Below are positions 1 through 7,131 of a stretch of 7,131 nt of DNA, piece by piece. The notes under the pieces were generated by a model. It did no database searches. It saw only the letters and a list, made by a program, of their open reading frames with translations, and was not told the DNA's origin. How positions within the stretch are numbered: position 1 is the stretch's first letter; each line of letters begins with the position of its first letter. This DNA is from Holosporales bacterium. GTDB taxonomy: Bacteria > Pseudomonadota > Alphaproteobacteria > BNTO01. The translations under genes were made by a program, and so were the position numbers. The stretch is from the NCBI GenBank assembly GCA_031273545.1, contig JAISRQ010000134.1, positions 1 to 7,131 on the forward strand, given 5' to 3'.

Positions 1-100
1 GGCAGCGGGCAGCGGGCAGCGGGCAGCGGGCAGCGGGCAGCGGGCAGCGGGCAGCGGGCAGCGGGCAGCGGGCAGCGGGCAGCGGGCAGCGGGCAGCGGG
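1..100. repeat. Perfect heptanucleotide tandem array, (GGCAGCG)14
   Basis: Fourteen uninterrupted copies of the 7-base unit GGCAGCG fill bases 1-98, followed by a partial GG before the pattern breaks at 101. The array touches the window edge, so its true length may be greater. The unit is about 86% GC, far above the neighbouring genes. Because 7 is not a multiple of 3 and the unit creates no stop codon, all three forward frames read the same cyclic heptapeptide (Gly-Ser-Gly-Gln-Arg-Ala-Ala), and adding or losing one copy shifts any reading frame crossing it. Such perfect short arrays are typical of slipped-strand (contingency) loci. No spacers are present, so it is not a CRISPR array. Confidence 0.97.
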
Positions 101-300
101 GCCTGTAATGTATTGCCTGCGTGGCGGCGGGTTGTTTTTTCCGCGCGTCGCGGTTTATTTTCCACGCCATCCAGCCCGGTTGTCGTAATGATTTCTGTGC
201 AAAATAAAGGATATGAAGGCTTACCCGTCGTGGCCCAAACAGCCCCAGCGGCTTGTTTGCCCTGCGTAAGGTATCGTTCGACAGTGCTTGGGCGGCAAAC
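101..300 (+). other. Unassigned stretch between heptamer array and GT4 gene
   Basis: No protein family was recognised here. One forward frame, in phase with base 2, is open from the window edge through the array and this stretch and ends at a TGA (302-304) that overlaps the ATG of the GT4 gene as ATGA, an arrangement typical of translationally coupled genes. The predicted peptide is Arg-, Pro- and Val-rich and unlike any family I know. The other two frames stop at 106-108 and 186-188. A weak sigma70-like pair (TTGTCG at 180-185, AATAAA at 203-208, 17-base spacer) could alternatively make this the GT4 promoter region. The choice between the tail of an upstream gene and non-coding DNA is open. 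Confidence 0.4.
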
Positions 301-1482
301 ATGAAAATTTTACATGTTTTACAAGGCACGGTTGGAGGCAGCATTGAGTTTTTAAATTTACTTTTGCCCCAGCTTAAAGCAAAAGGATATGTTAACGTAG
401 TGGCTTGCCCTCAATATTCAGCCCTGCGAGAGAAGTGCATTGCGCAGGGAGTAGAATATATTGAACTTGATATGTGCCGTGAAGTTTCTTTTATTAAGGA
501 TATTTCTTCTTTGCTCCACTTATTGAAGATCATTAAAGAACAAAACTATGATATCTTGCATGCTCATTCTTCCAAGGCTGGCGTAGTGGGTAGACTTGCG
601 GCGTGGCTGAAAGGGATTCCGTCTGTTTATACGGCACATGGATGGTCTTTTAATATGCGAGTCTCCAATCGAAAAAAAATTTTTTATAGCACTATCGAAC
701 GTGCTCTTTATCATATTACCGAAACGATTACGTGTGTATCTCAATATGAGGTGGATAGCGCTATGGGAGTGGGTATTGCCTCCAATAAATTAATAAAAAT
801 TGATAATGCCATTGACCTCACAAAATATCACTTTCAAGAAGACGTCGGTCAGCTGAAAGAACGTTTGGGTATTCCCAAGGATAAAATTATCATCGGCATG
901 GTAGCCAGGATTACCGAACAAAAAAATCCTTTTCTCTTTTTGGACGTGGCCTGCGCACTGAAAGAACGCCTCGAAAACATTTATTTTCTTTACGTCGGCG
1001 ATGGGGAGTTGCGCAAACCTCTTGAGGAGAGAATGGCATCGTTGGGCTTAACTGACCGAGTATTGATTACAGGTTGGGTCGATCAACCAGAGCTATATAT
1101 AAAGTGCTTCGACATTGGGATTTTAACCTCCAAATGGGAAGGCTTCGGCTTGGTCCTTGTGGAATACATGGCCTGTCGTGTACCGGTGGTGGCTTCTAAC
1201 GTAGACGGTATCCCCTATGTGGTAACGGATGGATATAGCGGTCTTCTTTGCGAAAGCGGGAATGTCAACCAGTTTGTAAATAAAATTTGTTCTTTACTGC
1301 AGGACAGGACCCTTGTAGATCGCCTTACTTCTAATGCTTACAGAGAAGCCCATGAAAAATTTTCCATCGCAAGAACTGCAGCGTCGTATGATTTAGTTTA
1401 TAAAAAAATAAAAAAATCAGTAACCGCTCAAGCTCAGGGGGAAGAGAGCCCATTTGCCCCTGGGGCTCACTGGCCCCCCTGA
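301..1482 (+). CDS. Family GT4 glycosyltransferase (GT-B fold)
   Basis: This is a cytoplasmic or membrane-associated retaining glycosyltransferase that probably transfers a sugar from a nucleotide donor to a lipid-linked polysaccharide intermediate. From ATG 301 it is 393 residues, a usual length for GT4. The N-terminal acceptor domain starts with MKILHVLQGTVGG and contains HAHSSKAGVVGRLAA (about 87-101) and TAHGWSF. The C-terminal donor domain starts near 196 (IIIGMVARITEQKNP), continues through YVGDGEL (231-237) and carries the EX7E pair in EGFGLVLVE (Glu280 and Glu288). A TTG at 253 would extend the frame by 16 residues, but ATG 301 places the first beta strand at the N-terminus as in the family. 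No strong ribosome-binding site precedes it. The last ~20 residues (after YKKIKK) are a Gly/Pro-rich tail encoded by GC-rich DNA and look unlike the family. The specific sugar cannot be deduced. Confidence 0.94.
   Translation: MKILHVLQGTVGGSIEFLNLLLPQLKAKGYVNVVACPQYSALREKCIAQGVEYIELDMCREVSFIKDISSLLHLLKIIKEQNYDILHAHSSKAGVVGRLAAWLKGIPSVYTAHGWSFNMRVSNRKKIFYSTIERALYHITETITCVSQYEVDSAMGVGIASNKLIKIDNAIDLTKYHFQEDVGQLKERLGIPKDKIIIGMVARITEQKNPFLFLDVACALKERLENIYFLYVGDGELRKPLEERMASLGLTDRVLITGWVDQPELYIKCFDIGILTSKWEGFGLVLVEYMACRVPVVASNVDGIPYVVTDGYSGLLCESGNVNQFVNKICSLLQDRTLVDRLTSNAYREAHEKFSIARTAASYDLVYKKIKKSVTAQAQGEESPFAPGAHWPP
1402..1416 (+). repeat. A7-T-A7 homopolymeric run near the GT4 3' end
   Basis: Seven A (1402-1408), one T and seven A (1410-1416) lie in the GT4 frame as Lys-Lys-Ile-Lys-Lys. 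Loss of one A would bring the TAA at 1409-1411 into frame, ending the protein near residue 369, close to where a GT4 enzyme would normally end. Gain of one A would read on to the TGA at 1500-1502. Runs of this length are known sites of polymerase slippage. Whether this one slips is not shown by the sequence. Confidence 0.6.
1434..1482. repeat. Nested GC-rich inverted repeat spanning the GT4 stop codon
   Basis: TCAGGGGG (1434-1441) is the exact reverse complement of CCCCCTGA (1475-1482), and inside it GAGCCC (1446-1451) pairs with GGGCTC (1463-1468). The GT4 stop codon TGA (1480-1482) is part of the outer arm. There is no T-run after it, so it is not a classical intrinsic terminator. It could act as an mRNA-stabilising structure or be a REP-like element. 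The octamer CAGGGGGA recurs at 1644-1651 in another stem-loop. Confidence 0.55.
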
Positions 1483-1639
1483 AACCCCCGATATTTCCCT
1501 GAGTACCTGCCGAGCGGAGTTGGGCGTATGGAGCTTAAACGAATACAAAAATCAGAGGCATGGATAGGAATATGTTTGTACAAGGCATTGCATTAAAACG
1601 ACGCGCTTAGGGATAGACCCGACAAACATAAGCAAACGA

Positions 1640-1671
1640 CCGCCAGGGGGAGCGAGCGATCCGCCCTGCGG
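1640..1671 (+). promoter_or_regulatory. Stem-loop in the wzz leader
   Basis: CCGC (1640-1643) and AGGG (1645-1648), separated by one bulged C, pair with CCCT (1664-1667) and GCGG (1668-1671), leaving a 15-base loop. The 3' arm overlaps the ops-like motif that follows. It was found by eye and the folding energy has not been calculated. Confidence 0.4.
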
Positions 1672-1678
1672 TAGTGTG
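1667..1678 (+). promoter_or_regulatory. ops-like element (possible RfaH/NusG-paralogue recruitment site)
   Basis: The 12 bases TGCGGTAGTGTG match the enterobacterial ops consensus GGCGGTAGCGTG at 10 positions, including the core GCGGTAG. In known systems ops lies in the long untranslated leader of polysaccharide or LPS operons, where RNA polymerase pauses and the NusG paralogue RfaH loads to prevent early termination. The position here, in a long leader upstream of wzz, fits that role. The match is short and could be chance, and nothing in the window encodes an RfaH-like protein. Confidence 0.3.
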
Positions 1679-1809
1679 GAAGAAGCGGTCATATGGAGTA
1701 GAAAGTAAACGGGGAGCGCGATATGTGGGATCGATGCTGAGCATATGAGCGGCCTGCCGGTGTAACGACGTAAACGCAGTGCACTATCTGAAAGAACTGA
1801 TTTGCGCGC

Positions 1810-1878
1810 GTCGTTCAAAAACGACTGTCCTCAGCATTTTTAATGCTTCGGATTCGAAAAGGGCTTGCACGAATACCG
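1810..1878 (+). promoter_or_regulatory. Three consecutive short stem-loops upstream of wzz
   Basis: GTCGTT (1810-1815) pairs with AACGAC (1820-1825) around a 4-base loop. AGCATT (1833-1838) pairs with AATGCT (1842-1847) around a 3-base loop. CGGATTCG (1849-1856) pairs with CGAAT-A-CCG (1870-1878) with one bulged A. None is followed by a run of T, so these are not obvious terminators. They may form part of the wzz leader structure. Confidence 0.35.
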
Positions 1879-1966
1879 ATTTAGTTTATCAAAAATTATG
1901 TACCATGCAGTGAATAATACAGGAAGATGCCCTAACCACCGCTAAGCCAAAGGAGAAAGAAGATAA

Positions 1967-3124
1967 ATGGAACAAGAAAGAACATTGTACGAATCTTTAT
2001 TGATTTTTGACCAACGGAAAAAATTAATTGCCACCTTAGTTCTCCTCTTCGGAGGAGGATCTGTCTTATACTGTCTATTCGCGACGCCGATCTACAGGGC
2101 GGAAACGCACATAATGCCTTCTTCCCAGGGAAGTTCGAGCGCGGCGTCAGCAATGCTCTCTCAATTGGGTGGATTGGGCGGGATGATAGGACTGGGTGGA
2201 ATATCTACTAACGGGCAACTTTTTATTGGTGTTTTGCGAAGCCAGACTGTTGTAGACAAAATTATTGATCAGTTTAATCTGATGGAATTGTATAAAGGAA
2301 AATACCGCCTTAAAATGCGTGATCTTGTAATTTCTGACATATTGAGCACTGCTGAGGATTCGAAAAGTGGCATCGTCACGGTCGCTGCAGTGGATGAAAA
2401 CCCTGATCGAGCCGCAAAGATGGCAAACGCTTTTGTGGAGGAGCTTAAAAATGTTCTGCAATCTCTCACGATAGGCGAAGCCGCACAGCGCAGGGTTTTT
2501 TTCGAACAACAGTTGATTCAGTCGCGCAAAACTCTGGATGATGTTGAGGATGAACTGCAAAGATACCAGGAAAAAAGCGGACTCGTAGTGATGGAGCCAC
2601 AGTTTCAAGCGATGTTGGAGTCGATTTCGACCATGCGCGCTCAGGTTGCGGCAAAAGAGGTGGAACTGTCATCATTACGGACGTATGCTCAAAGCGATAA
2701 CCCAAGTTTGAAACGCGCAACGACGGAGCTTGTGGCGCTGAGGACGGAGCTTTCGAAGCTTGAACAGCAGCAGGTGCAAAAAACTAACGATGAGAATCAA
2801 ACTACGTCGCTTCGCGACGCTCCGCAGTTGGGGCTCGAATATCAACGCCGCCTGCGGGATGTTAAATACGCGTCCGCAATGTACGATGTGATGATGAGGC
2901 AGTTTGAAACGGCCAAGATTGACGAAGCACGTGAGACAATGATGGTGCAGGTCATTGACCCGGCCATCCCGCCGGACTACAAATATAAACCTAAAAGAGC
3001 GCAGATTATACTGTTGGCGACGCTGGTAGGTCTCTGCATTGGTTTGACGTGGACTCTGATTGCCGATTATATAGAGACTATGAAAAAAGAGTTTGTGCAA
3101 AAATCAAAAACTGTAGGAGAATAA
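1967..3124 (+). CDS. Wzz-type polysaccharide chain-length determinant (PCP family)
   Basis: This is an inner-membrane polysaccharide co-polymerase that sets the chain length of the polymerised glycan, working with a Wzy polymerase or an export complex. It has 385 residues: a short cytoplasmic N-terminus, a first membrane segment at about 20-39, the conserved TPIYRAET motif just after it (40-46), a Gly-rich stretch (about 64-77, LSQLGGLGGMIGLGG), a long Glu/Gln-rich coiled coil (about 165-270), a GNVR-like region (YDVMMRQFETAKIDEARE), the Pro-rich DPAIPPDYKYKPKR (331-344) and a second membrane segment at about 346-366. There is no Walker-type tyrosine kinase domain, so it is a stand-alone PCP and not a Wzc/BY-kinase fusion. 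It is somewhat longer than classical O-antigen Wzz (about 325). The start is supported by AAAGGAG at 1949-1955. Wzz/KpsE-like membership is sure; the exact pathway is not. Confidence 0.93.
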   Translation: MEQERTLYESLLIFDQRKKLIATLVLLFGGGSVLYCLFATPIYRAETHIMPSSQGSSSAASAMLSQLGGLGGMIGLGGISTNGQLFIGVLRSQTVVDKIIDQFNLMELYKGKYRLKMRDLVISDILSTAEDSKSGIVTVAAVDENPDRAAKMANAFVEELKNVLQSLTIGEAAQRRVFFEQQLIQSRKTLDDVEDELQRYQEKSGLVVMEPQFQAMLESISTMRAQVAAKEVELSSLRTYAQSDNPSLKRATTELVALRTELSKLEQQQVQKTNDENQTTSLRDAPQLGLEYQRRLRDVKYASAMYDVMMRQFETAKIDEARETMMVQVIDPAIPPDYKYKPKRAQIILLATLVGLCIGLTWTLIADYIETMKKEFVQKSKTVGE

Positions 3125-3162
3125 AATATAACATCGAAGTAGTTGTGAGGCGATAGAATGCA

Positions 3163-3191
3163 TTTACTCAAAGTTTTTTTAGGCAGATAAA
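3163..3191 (+). promoter_or_regulatory. Possible sigma70-type promoter for the radical SAM-led genes
   Basis: TTTACT (3163-3168) and GATAAA (3186-3191) are separated by 17 bases and each match the sigma70 consensus boxes at four of six positions. They lie in the 94-base gap after wzz. Read-through from wzz is equally possible, so the call is weak. Confidence 0.25.
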
Positions 3192-3209
3192 ACCATCATT
3201 AAGAAAATT

Positions 3210-3216
3210 AGGTGAT
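3210..3216 (+). promoter_or_regulatory. Ribosome-binding site deciding the radical SAM start
   Basis: AGGTGAT matches seven bases of the 3' side of the full Shine-Dalgarno sequence (complement of the 16S rRNA 3' end). Aligned that way, the AGG core is 6 bases before GTG 3219 and 9 before TTG 3222, so one of these is favoured over TTG 3216, whose first base lies within the motif, and over ATG 3270, which has no such site. Confidence 0.5.
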
Positions 3217-3218
3217 TG

Positions 3219-4142
3219 GTGTTGTTGTACGCTAAAGGTAGAATATTTAGAGAAATTCGCAGTTTACGCATGTTTCAATCATTAAAAAAAATATTAAAAA
3301 AGCCACTGGAGAAAAGATCTATCGGGTATATGAAAATACAAGCTCGTGTTGCGTGGGAAAAATTCGGCGCCGTGCCTCCAATCTTTACCAGGGTCGAGAT
3401 CGAAACGGTAAATTGGTGCAATGGAATATGCCCTTTTTGCCCGGTAAATGTAAATGCAGATACTCGCAAAAAAATCAAGATGAAAGAGGAGCTATTTCTG
3501 AAAATCATCTCCGAATTGAAAAACCTGCATTTCCAAGGCTCTTTTTCTCTTTACAGCAATAATGAGCCTTTTTTGGACGAACGTTTCGAGAGGTTTTCAA
3601 AAATCGCCAGGGAAGCTCTGCCAAACGCGCATATCAGTGTATTTACAAATGGGACAGTGCTTTCGCCGGAGCGATTTTGCAATGTCATCCCATATTTGGA
3701 TCAAATGTGCATAGACAACTATAATGACAAGCTGGAACTGATAAAGCCTGTAGCGATAATTAATGAGTATATCAAGAACCACAGAGAAATACGGGAGAAA
3801 GTAATCATTGCACGCAGAAAAATTAATGAGGTTTTGTCTACCAGGGGAGGGAAAAGCCCCAACAACCTCAAGAGACAGATACTTGACACATCATGCCTTT
3901 TGCCGTGGAATCAACTTGTAATTCGCCCTGATGGAAATGTCAGTTTATGCTGTAACGACGCGCTTGGGGAAAATACATTGGGAAACGTGGCGGATGAAGC
4001 TATTATGGATGTGTGGCATTCGCAAGAATATGCCGTATATCGTAAAAAGTTAGCAATGGAAGGCAGAAAGGCTATCGATACATGTCGATATTGTGATTTT
4101 TGTCTGCATGAATTCATGCGAGCGCCCGTGGTACAAAACTAA
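3219..4142 (+). CDS. Radical SAM protein with SPASM domain
   Basis: This is a cytoplasmic S-adenosylmethionine-dependent radical enzyme with auxiliary Fe-S binding. Its substrate is unknown; the setting suggests modification of a sugar or nucleotide-sugar in polysaccharide assembly. From GTG 3219 it is 307 residues. The radical SAM cluster motif is CNGICPFC (Cys67, Cys71, Cys74), with SLYSNNEPFLD (about 110-120) at the position of the family's G-N-EP-L motif and SVFTNGT (140-146) following. The C-terminal SPASM region has Cys226, the LVIRPDGNVSLCCND segment (Cys244 and Cys245), G-x-I-xx-VW spacing, and CRYCDFC (Cys289, Cys292, Cys295). The start is uncertain: GTG 3219 or TTG 3222 by ribosome-binding site, or ATG 3270 (290 residues), which keeps all motifs. 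It lies 30 bases upstream of the pyruvyl transferase and is probably co-transcribed with it. SPASM enzymes often modify peptides, but no precursor-peptide gene is visible. Confidence 0.92.
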   Translation: MLLYAKGRIFREIRSLRMFQSLKKILKKPLEKRSIGYMKIQARVAWEKFGAVPPIFTRVEIETVNWCNGICPFCPVNVNADTRKKIKMKEELFLKIISELKNLHFQGSFSLYSNNEPFLDERFERFSKIAREALPNAHISVFTNGTVLSPERFCNVIPYLDQMCIDNYNDKLELIKPVAIINEYIKNHREIREKVIIARRKINEVLSTRGGKSPNNLKRQILDTSCLLPWNQLVIRPDGNVSLCCNDALGENTLGNVADEAIMDVWHSQEYAVYRKKLAMEGRKAIDTCRYCDFCLHEFMRAPVVQN

Positions 4143-4172
4143 AAATTCAACAGAAGTTTTAGGAGGTTTACT

Positions 4173-5273
4173 ATGAAGAAAATAGGCATTTTGTCAATCT
4201 TTGCTAACTATAACCATGGTTCAAGTTTACAAGTTTATGCATTGCAAAAAACTATAGAAAAATTCGAGCCTGATTGTGAGATTATCGATTATCAATCCGA
4301 TATTCTGCGCGAAGTGCGTCCTTCTTACAAAAAAAGGCCTCTCTATCCTAAGGATATTCTAAAAAGTATATTTAGATTGCCTTATGCAAAAAAATTATTG
4401 AAGAGGGATCAGTTATTTGACGATTTTTTTAATTTTGAACTTAAACGCGGCCCACTTTGTCGGACAGAACAAGAGGTTATAGAACAAGCTGGCAACTATG
4501 AATGTATCGTCTGTGGAAGCGATCAGGGCTGGAATTTAGATCCAGCAGGGCGTTACTTTAATATGATATATTACCTGAACTTTCCCAAGAAACAGCGCCG
4601 AGTTACGTACGCGACTTCCTTTGGAGACTGGGTAGAAAAACTTCCGCAATGTGAAAATGAGGTTTTGCCATGGATACAGACATACGACATGCTCTCTATG
4701 AGGGAGCGAAGCGGAGTAAGCTACTTACAGTCAAAGGGGTTTGACTGTAAGTTGGTATTGGATCCCACGTTATTGCTGAAAGTGGAGGAATATAAAAATA
4801 TTGAAGAGGAGACAGCAATGACTAAATATGTTCTTCTTTTGTCTTGGATTGGCTCAAAAGATGCATTACATATTGCAAAGGACGTTGCTAACAAACTTGG
4901 ATTAAAAATAGTCTGCATCATGGCTTCTCCAAAACACATATTTTCAGGTGTAAAACGCAAACTTGATGTTGGACCTAAAGAATTTTTAGGCCTTATTAAA
5001 AATGCGACATTTGTTGTTACGGATGCATTTCATGGTGCTGTTTTTTCAATACAGTATGAGAAGCCGTTTGTCTCCGTCAATAATGGAAACTTCGATACGA
5101 GAAGACAATCTCTATTAAGCCAGCTCGGTTTGGAGTCCCATTACCTGCGGCCGCTTGAGGTTGATTTTGACAAAATTATGTCCACTGATTTTGCTCCGAC
5201 AAAGCGAAAACTGGAGAGCCTGAAAGATGACTCCATCGCCTATCTGAAAAAAGCGATAGGAGTAAGCTGTTAA
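4173..5273 (+). CDS. Polysaccharide pyruvyl transferase family protein
   Basis: Members of this family (PF04230, CsaB/WcaK-like) transfer pyruvate from phosphoenolpyruvate to sugar hydroxyls, forming acidic pyruvate ketals on exopolysaccharide or cell-wall glycans. The protein has 366 residues, a normal length. It starts with the family's N-terminal strand and loop (KKIGILSIFANYNHGSSLQ), then shows VCGSDQGWN (113-121), YATSFG (146-151), SMRE (175-178), LDPTLL (196-201) and VVTDAFHGAVFS (281-292), whose TDAFHG carries the conserved His. A near-perfect Shine-Dalgarno AGGAGG (4161-4166) sits 6 bases before ATG 4173. The stop is one base before the start of the next gene, so the two are probably translationally coupled. 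Proteins of this subgroup commonly sit beside FrhB-like genes in polysaccharide loci. Some family members may transfer other groups, so the chemistry is inferred. Confidence 0.94.
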   Translation: MKKIGILSIFANYNHGSSLQVYALQKTIEKFEPDCEIIDYQSDILREVRPSYKKRPLYPKDILKSIFRLPYAKKLLKRDQLFDDFFNFELKRGPLCRTEQEVIEQAGNYECIVCGSDQGWNLDPAGRYFNMIYYLNFPKKQRRVTYATSFGDWVEKLPQCENEVLPWIQTYDMLSMRERSGVSYLQSKGFDCKLVLDPTLLLKVEEYKNIEEETAMTKYVLLLSWIGSKDALHIAKDVANKLGLKIVCIMASPKHIFSGVKRKLDVGPKEFLGLIKNATFVVTDAFHGAVFSIQYEKPFVSVNNGNFDTRRQSLLSQLGLESHYLRPLEVDFDKIMSTDFAPTKRKLESLKDDSIAYLKKAIGVSC

Positions 5274-5274
5274 G

Positions 5275-6462
<1,188 letters not shown>

Positions 6463-6487
6463 GGAAAGATTTCACAGAATCAATTAT

Positions 6488-7131
6488 ATGCGGGGTATTT
6501 ATTTGGAAATTATCAACAGGATTAACAAAATCAAAAGAATTGTGGATATAGGACGTGTTTTTATGCATTCCCAGTTTTTTCGTTTTTTTACGCCAAAATA
6601 CAACGAAACAAAACCTAGCAAGGATATTCTGGTCTTTGTGGGAATGGGTATAGGGGATGCTATATTGATGTTAGATCCTTTGTTTGAGTTACGCAGGATG
6701 TTTCCTCCCGAAAAAAACTACCGCATTTTACTCCTATGCGGTGTGGCCGTAAAATCTTTTTTAACGGAGATAGGTCTTCCAAATACTTTTCTCCTATTGA
6801 AAGTCATATTTCCGGATAGATTACAGAGTAAATTTCTTTATAAAGACTATCACTTTTTTTATCGTTACTGCAAGGGCAAACAGTTTTATATTGTCTGGGA
6901 TTCTTACACGCCATCCTTATTGCGAGCTTGTCTTTTATCGATTATTACGTCGAAGATCAGAGTAGGCGTTAAATACGGTTATAAAAGCAGGAATATTATC
7001 GAAGAAAAGCTTATCCGACGAGAGTATTCCCATGCACAAGTTGTACCGTATAACGAATCTAGGATGGACGAATTAAAAAGTGCTATCTATTGTTTAGGAA
7101 ACAAGGAATATAAAACCAGAATTCCATACAT
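6488..7131 (+). CDS. GT9 (heptosyltransferase-like) glycosyltransferase, 3' end beyond window
   Basis: The frame is open from ATG 6488 to the window end, giving 214 complete codons, so only the N-terminal Rossmann domain and part of the linker are seen. The segment ILVFVGMGIGDAILMLDPLFELRRMFP (residues about 48-74) matches the first strand and helix of ADP-heptose:LPS heptosyltransferases, in which a Gly-x-Gly-Asp loop is followed by a P-x-x-x-x-L-R-x-x-x-P pattern. It would transfer heptose or another sugar on the cytoplasmic face. ATG 6488 is 25 bases after the FrhB-like stop but lacks a good ribosome-binding site. ATG 6563 has AGGA at 6550-6553 with 9-base spacing and starts closer to the first strand, so it may be the real start. 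A missing stop codon is only a window effect. Assignment to GT9 is by motif and is less certain than for the other genes. Confidence 0.82.
   Translation, partial: MRGIYLEIINRINKIKRIVDIGRVFMHSQFFRFFTPKYNETKPSKDILVFVGMGIGDAILMLDPLFELRRMFPPEKNYRILLLCGVAVKSFLTEIGLPNTFLLLKVIFPDRLQSKFLYKDYHFFYRYCKGKQFYIVWDSYTPSLLRACLLSIITSKIRVGVKYGYKSRNIIEEKLIRREYSHAQVVPYNESRMDELKSAIYCLGNKEYKTRIPY

Larger units (their letters stand above)
1483..1966 (+). other. 484-base spacer / probable structured leader of wzz
   Basis: I see no convincing gene on either strand. An 88-codon frame on the minus strand (1552-1818) has no recognisable motif and no good ribosome-binding site. All forward frames are interrupted by stops. 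The stretch contains an imperfect stem-loop at 1640-1671 followed directly by an ops-like sequence, and three more short stem-loops at 1810-1878. A weak promoter-like pair (TTGCAC at 1865-1870, TATCAA at 1887-1892, 16-base spacer) and an AATAAT at 1913-1918 are the only promoter candidates. A good Shine-Dalgarno (AAAGGAG, 1949-1955) closes the stretch before the wzz ATG. It is most likely an untranslated leader, possibly including remnants of decayed DNA. Confidence 0.5.

Noticed and set aside
1..100. CRISPR array or transposon end
   Set aside because: The units are 7 bases with no spacers, and there is no inverted terminal repeat, target duplication or transposase gene nearby.
213..269. An 18-codon frame (ATG 213) that could be a leader peptide upstream of GT4
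   Set aside because: The only Shine-Dalgarno-like sequence is too close to the ATG and there is no attenuator-like hairpin with a T-run after it.
1434..1482. Intrinsic terminator after GT4
   Set aside because: The stem is strong but includes coding sequence and is followed by GAAACCCCCG without a T-run, so a classical terminator is not supported.
1552..1818. An 88-codon frame on the minus strand in the wzz leader
   Set aside because: It has no recognisable domain, no good ribosome-binding site and crosses stem-loop sequence; its Gly/Pro/Ser-rich reading looks like translated non-coding DNA.
2147..3100. Long minus-strand frames (up to 153 codons) opposite wzz
   Set aside because: They lie antisense to a clear Wzz gene, carry no domain, and are explained by the codon use of the sense strand.
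3158..3190. A 10-codon frame (ATG 3158 to TAA 3188-3190) with GAGG upstream in the wzz-radical SAM gap, plus a longer reading if the T7 run at 3174-3180 is shifted
   Set aside because: It is too short to support as a gene; the shifted reading, to a TAA near 3281, resembles no family and overlaps the better supported radical SAM start.

Overview
The window is a stretch of a surface-polysaccharide (capsule, exopolysaccharide or O-antigen type) biosynthesis locus. All recognisable genes lie on the + strand. In order they are a family GT4 glycosyltransferase (301-1482), a Wzz-type chain-length regulator (1967-3124), a radical SAM/SPASM protein (3219-4142), a polysaccharide pyruvyl transferase (4173-5273), an FrhB-like iron-sulfur protein of the coenzyme F420 hydrogenase beta-subunit family (5275-6462), and the 5' part of a GT9 heptosyltransferase-like glycosyltransferase cut by the window end (6488-7131).

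The organism cannot be fixed from the sequence. The Wzz-like protein, the heptosyltransferase-like gene and two Fe-S-rich enzymes suggest an anaerobic diderm (for example Synergistota, Negativicutes or Desulfovibrio-like groups). This is inference only. The coding regions are moderately AT-rich, while the array at 1-100, the 3' end of the first gene and parts of the 1483-1966 spacer are clearly GC-richer.

Layout: bases 1-100 are a perfect heptanucleotide array (14 copies of GGCAGCG), followed by 200 bases with no recognised gene. The GT4 gene ends in an unusual GC-rich tail just after an A7-T-A7 run. A 484-base spacer without a convincing gene follows. It contains several stem-loops and a sequence resembling the ops element of RfaH-controlled polysaccharide operons, and it leads into wzz. 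From 3219 onward four genes are tightly packed (gaps of 30, 1 and 25 bases) and probably form one transcription unit.

The most striking feature is a perfect 35-base GA dinucleotide tract (5890-5924) inside the FrhB-like gene. It encodes an (Glu-Arg) run and is currently in frame. Loss of one unit would give an immediate TAA after 216 residues. Gain of one unit would run into a different frame and end after about 295 residues. With the heptamer array at the other end of the locus, this suggests that the glycan is phase-variable by slipped-strand mispairing.

Functional picture (inference from families): the GT4 and GT9 enzymes build the repeat unit or attached core sugars, the pyruvyl transferase adds pyruvate ketals, the Wzz-like protein sets chain length, and the radical SAM and FrhB-like proteins carry out an undefined redox modification that could be switched on and off by the GA tract.
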